DNA of 14,451 nucleotides from Planctomycetota bacterium (GTDB lineage: Bacteria; Planctomycetota; Phycisphaerae; SM23-33; FEN-1343): NCBI GenBank assembly GCA_013203365.1, contig JABMQG010000064.1, positions 1-14,451 of the forward strand. Reading direction: 5' to 3'. The notes under the pieces are model-generated. The model was not told the DNA's origin. It worked only from the letters and a program-made list of their open reading frames with translations, and searched no databases. Both the position numbers and the translations under genes were made by a program. Positions 14,255-14,451 of this stretch are shown one piece after another (within the stretch, counting starts at the first letter, position 1; the number at the start of each line of letters is the position of its first letter).

Positions 14255-14451
14255 TGCACCTCCGCTCATGACCGTTCCGACTGAATTGGCCGTCTGCCAA
14301 GTAGTTAATATCGGCCTACCGATGAGTATTTCGAGAGGATTTCGCCAGCGGTCGGCCGCTTCGACAATCGCTGCAAACGGCGTGCTCCCAACGCATAAGC
14401 AAACAGCGTGCAAAGTTTCCCCAGCCCCTGTGTCGATCATCAAACTGGTGC
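14255..14451 (-). other. Upstream edge of the exopolysaccharide gene, coding status unclear
   Basis: The glycosyltransferase frame stays open to the window edge, but the added residues do not resemble the family. A second minus-strand frame here encodes LGKLCTLFAYALGARRLQRL and a short tail ending at a TAA near 14307-14309. It looks protein-like but is preceded by two TGA stops near the edge, so a cut-off upstream gene end cannot be established. Sequence beyond the window is needed to decide. Confidence 0.2.

Noticed and set aside
1..14451. tRNA, rRNA, CRISPR array, toxin-antitoxin or defence system
   Set aside because: No cloverleaf, regularly spaced repeats, Cas-like or defence-like domains were seen on either strand.

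Overview
The window looks like chromosomal DNA of a GC-rich, Gram-negative bacterium, most likely a member of the Planctomycetota or a related PVC lineage. This placement is inference. It rests on the combination of a secreted VIT/von Willebrand A protein, a uroporphyrinogen-decarboxylase-like protein unrelated to haem genes, a large six-hairpin glycosidase-like protein, a flagellar switch gene far from any other flagellar gene, and genes of the exosortase (XrtA/PEP-CTERM)-linked exopolysaccharide type. There is no rRNA or tRNA gene and no CRISPR array in the window.

Layout, left to right. A URO-D superfamily protein (90-1166, +) converges on a 699-residue six-hairpin glycosidase-fold protein (1232-3331, -), which carries an unexpected CxxC-X14-CxxC zinc-knuckle-like module. 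Upstream of it, and probably transcribed separately, is a secreted VIT + vWA protein (3513-5777, -). A 181-base gap between these two holds a plausible sigma-70-type promoter and a perfect 9-bp hairpin that would sit at the very 5' end of the transcript. The next 627 bases (5778-6404) carry no convincing gene but contain two tandem hairpins (5938-6023). They are followed by fliM (6405-7409, +), which converges within 6 bases on a carbon-starvation/peptide-pyruvate transporter gene cstA (7416-9458, -).

From about 9600 to 10340 lies a small graveyard of mobile DNA: an 11-bp inverted repeat, the frameshifted start of an IS3-type orfA, the internally deleted opposite-strand N-terminus of an IS1182/IS5-like transposase abutting it, and a protein-like fragment that I do not recognise. 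To its right is an orphan NarL/FixJ-type response regulator (10350-11021, +) with an altered acidic pocket.

The right end (11116-14254, -) is an exopolysaccharide module in one transcription unit. It has a GT-B glycosyltransferase fused in one reading frame to a FemAB-type acyltransferase of the XrtA/PEP-CTERM-associated kind, followed 46 bases later by a polysaccharide deacetylase of the same association. The two genes would respectively build or aminoacylate, and deacetylate, a surface polysaccharide. The exosortase and the rest of the locus would lie beyond the right edge or elsewhere.

Most of the window is recognisable metabolism, surface and motility functions. The most unusual points are the glycosyltransferase-FemAB fusion, the zinc-knuckle insertion in the glycosidase-like protein, the tandem hairpins in the divergent spacer, and the soluble insertion in CstA. 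I did not find a clear new defence or mobile system.
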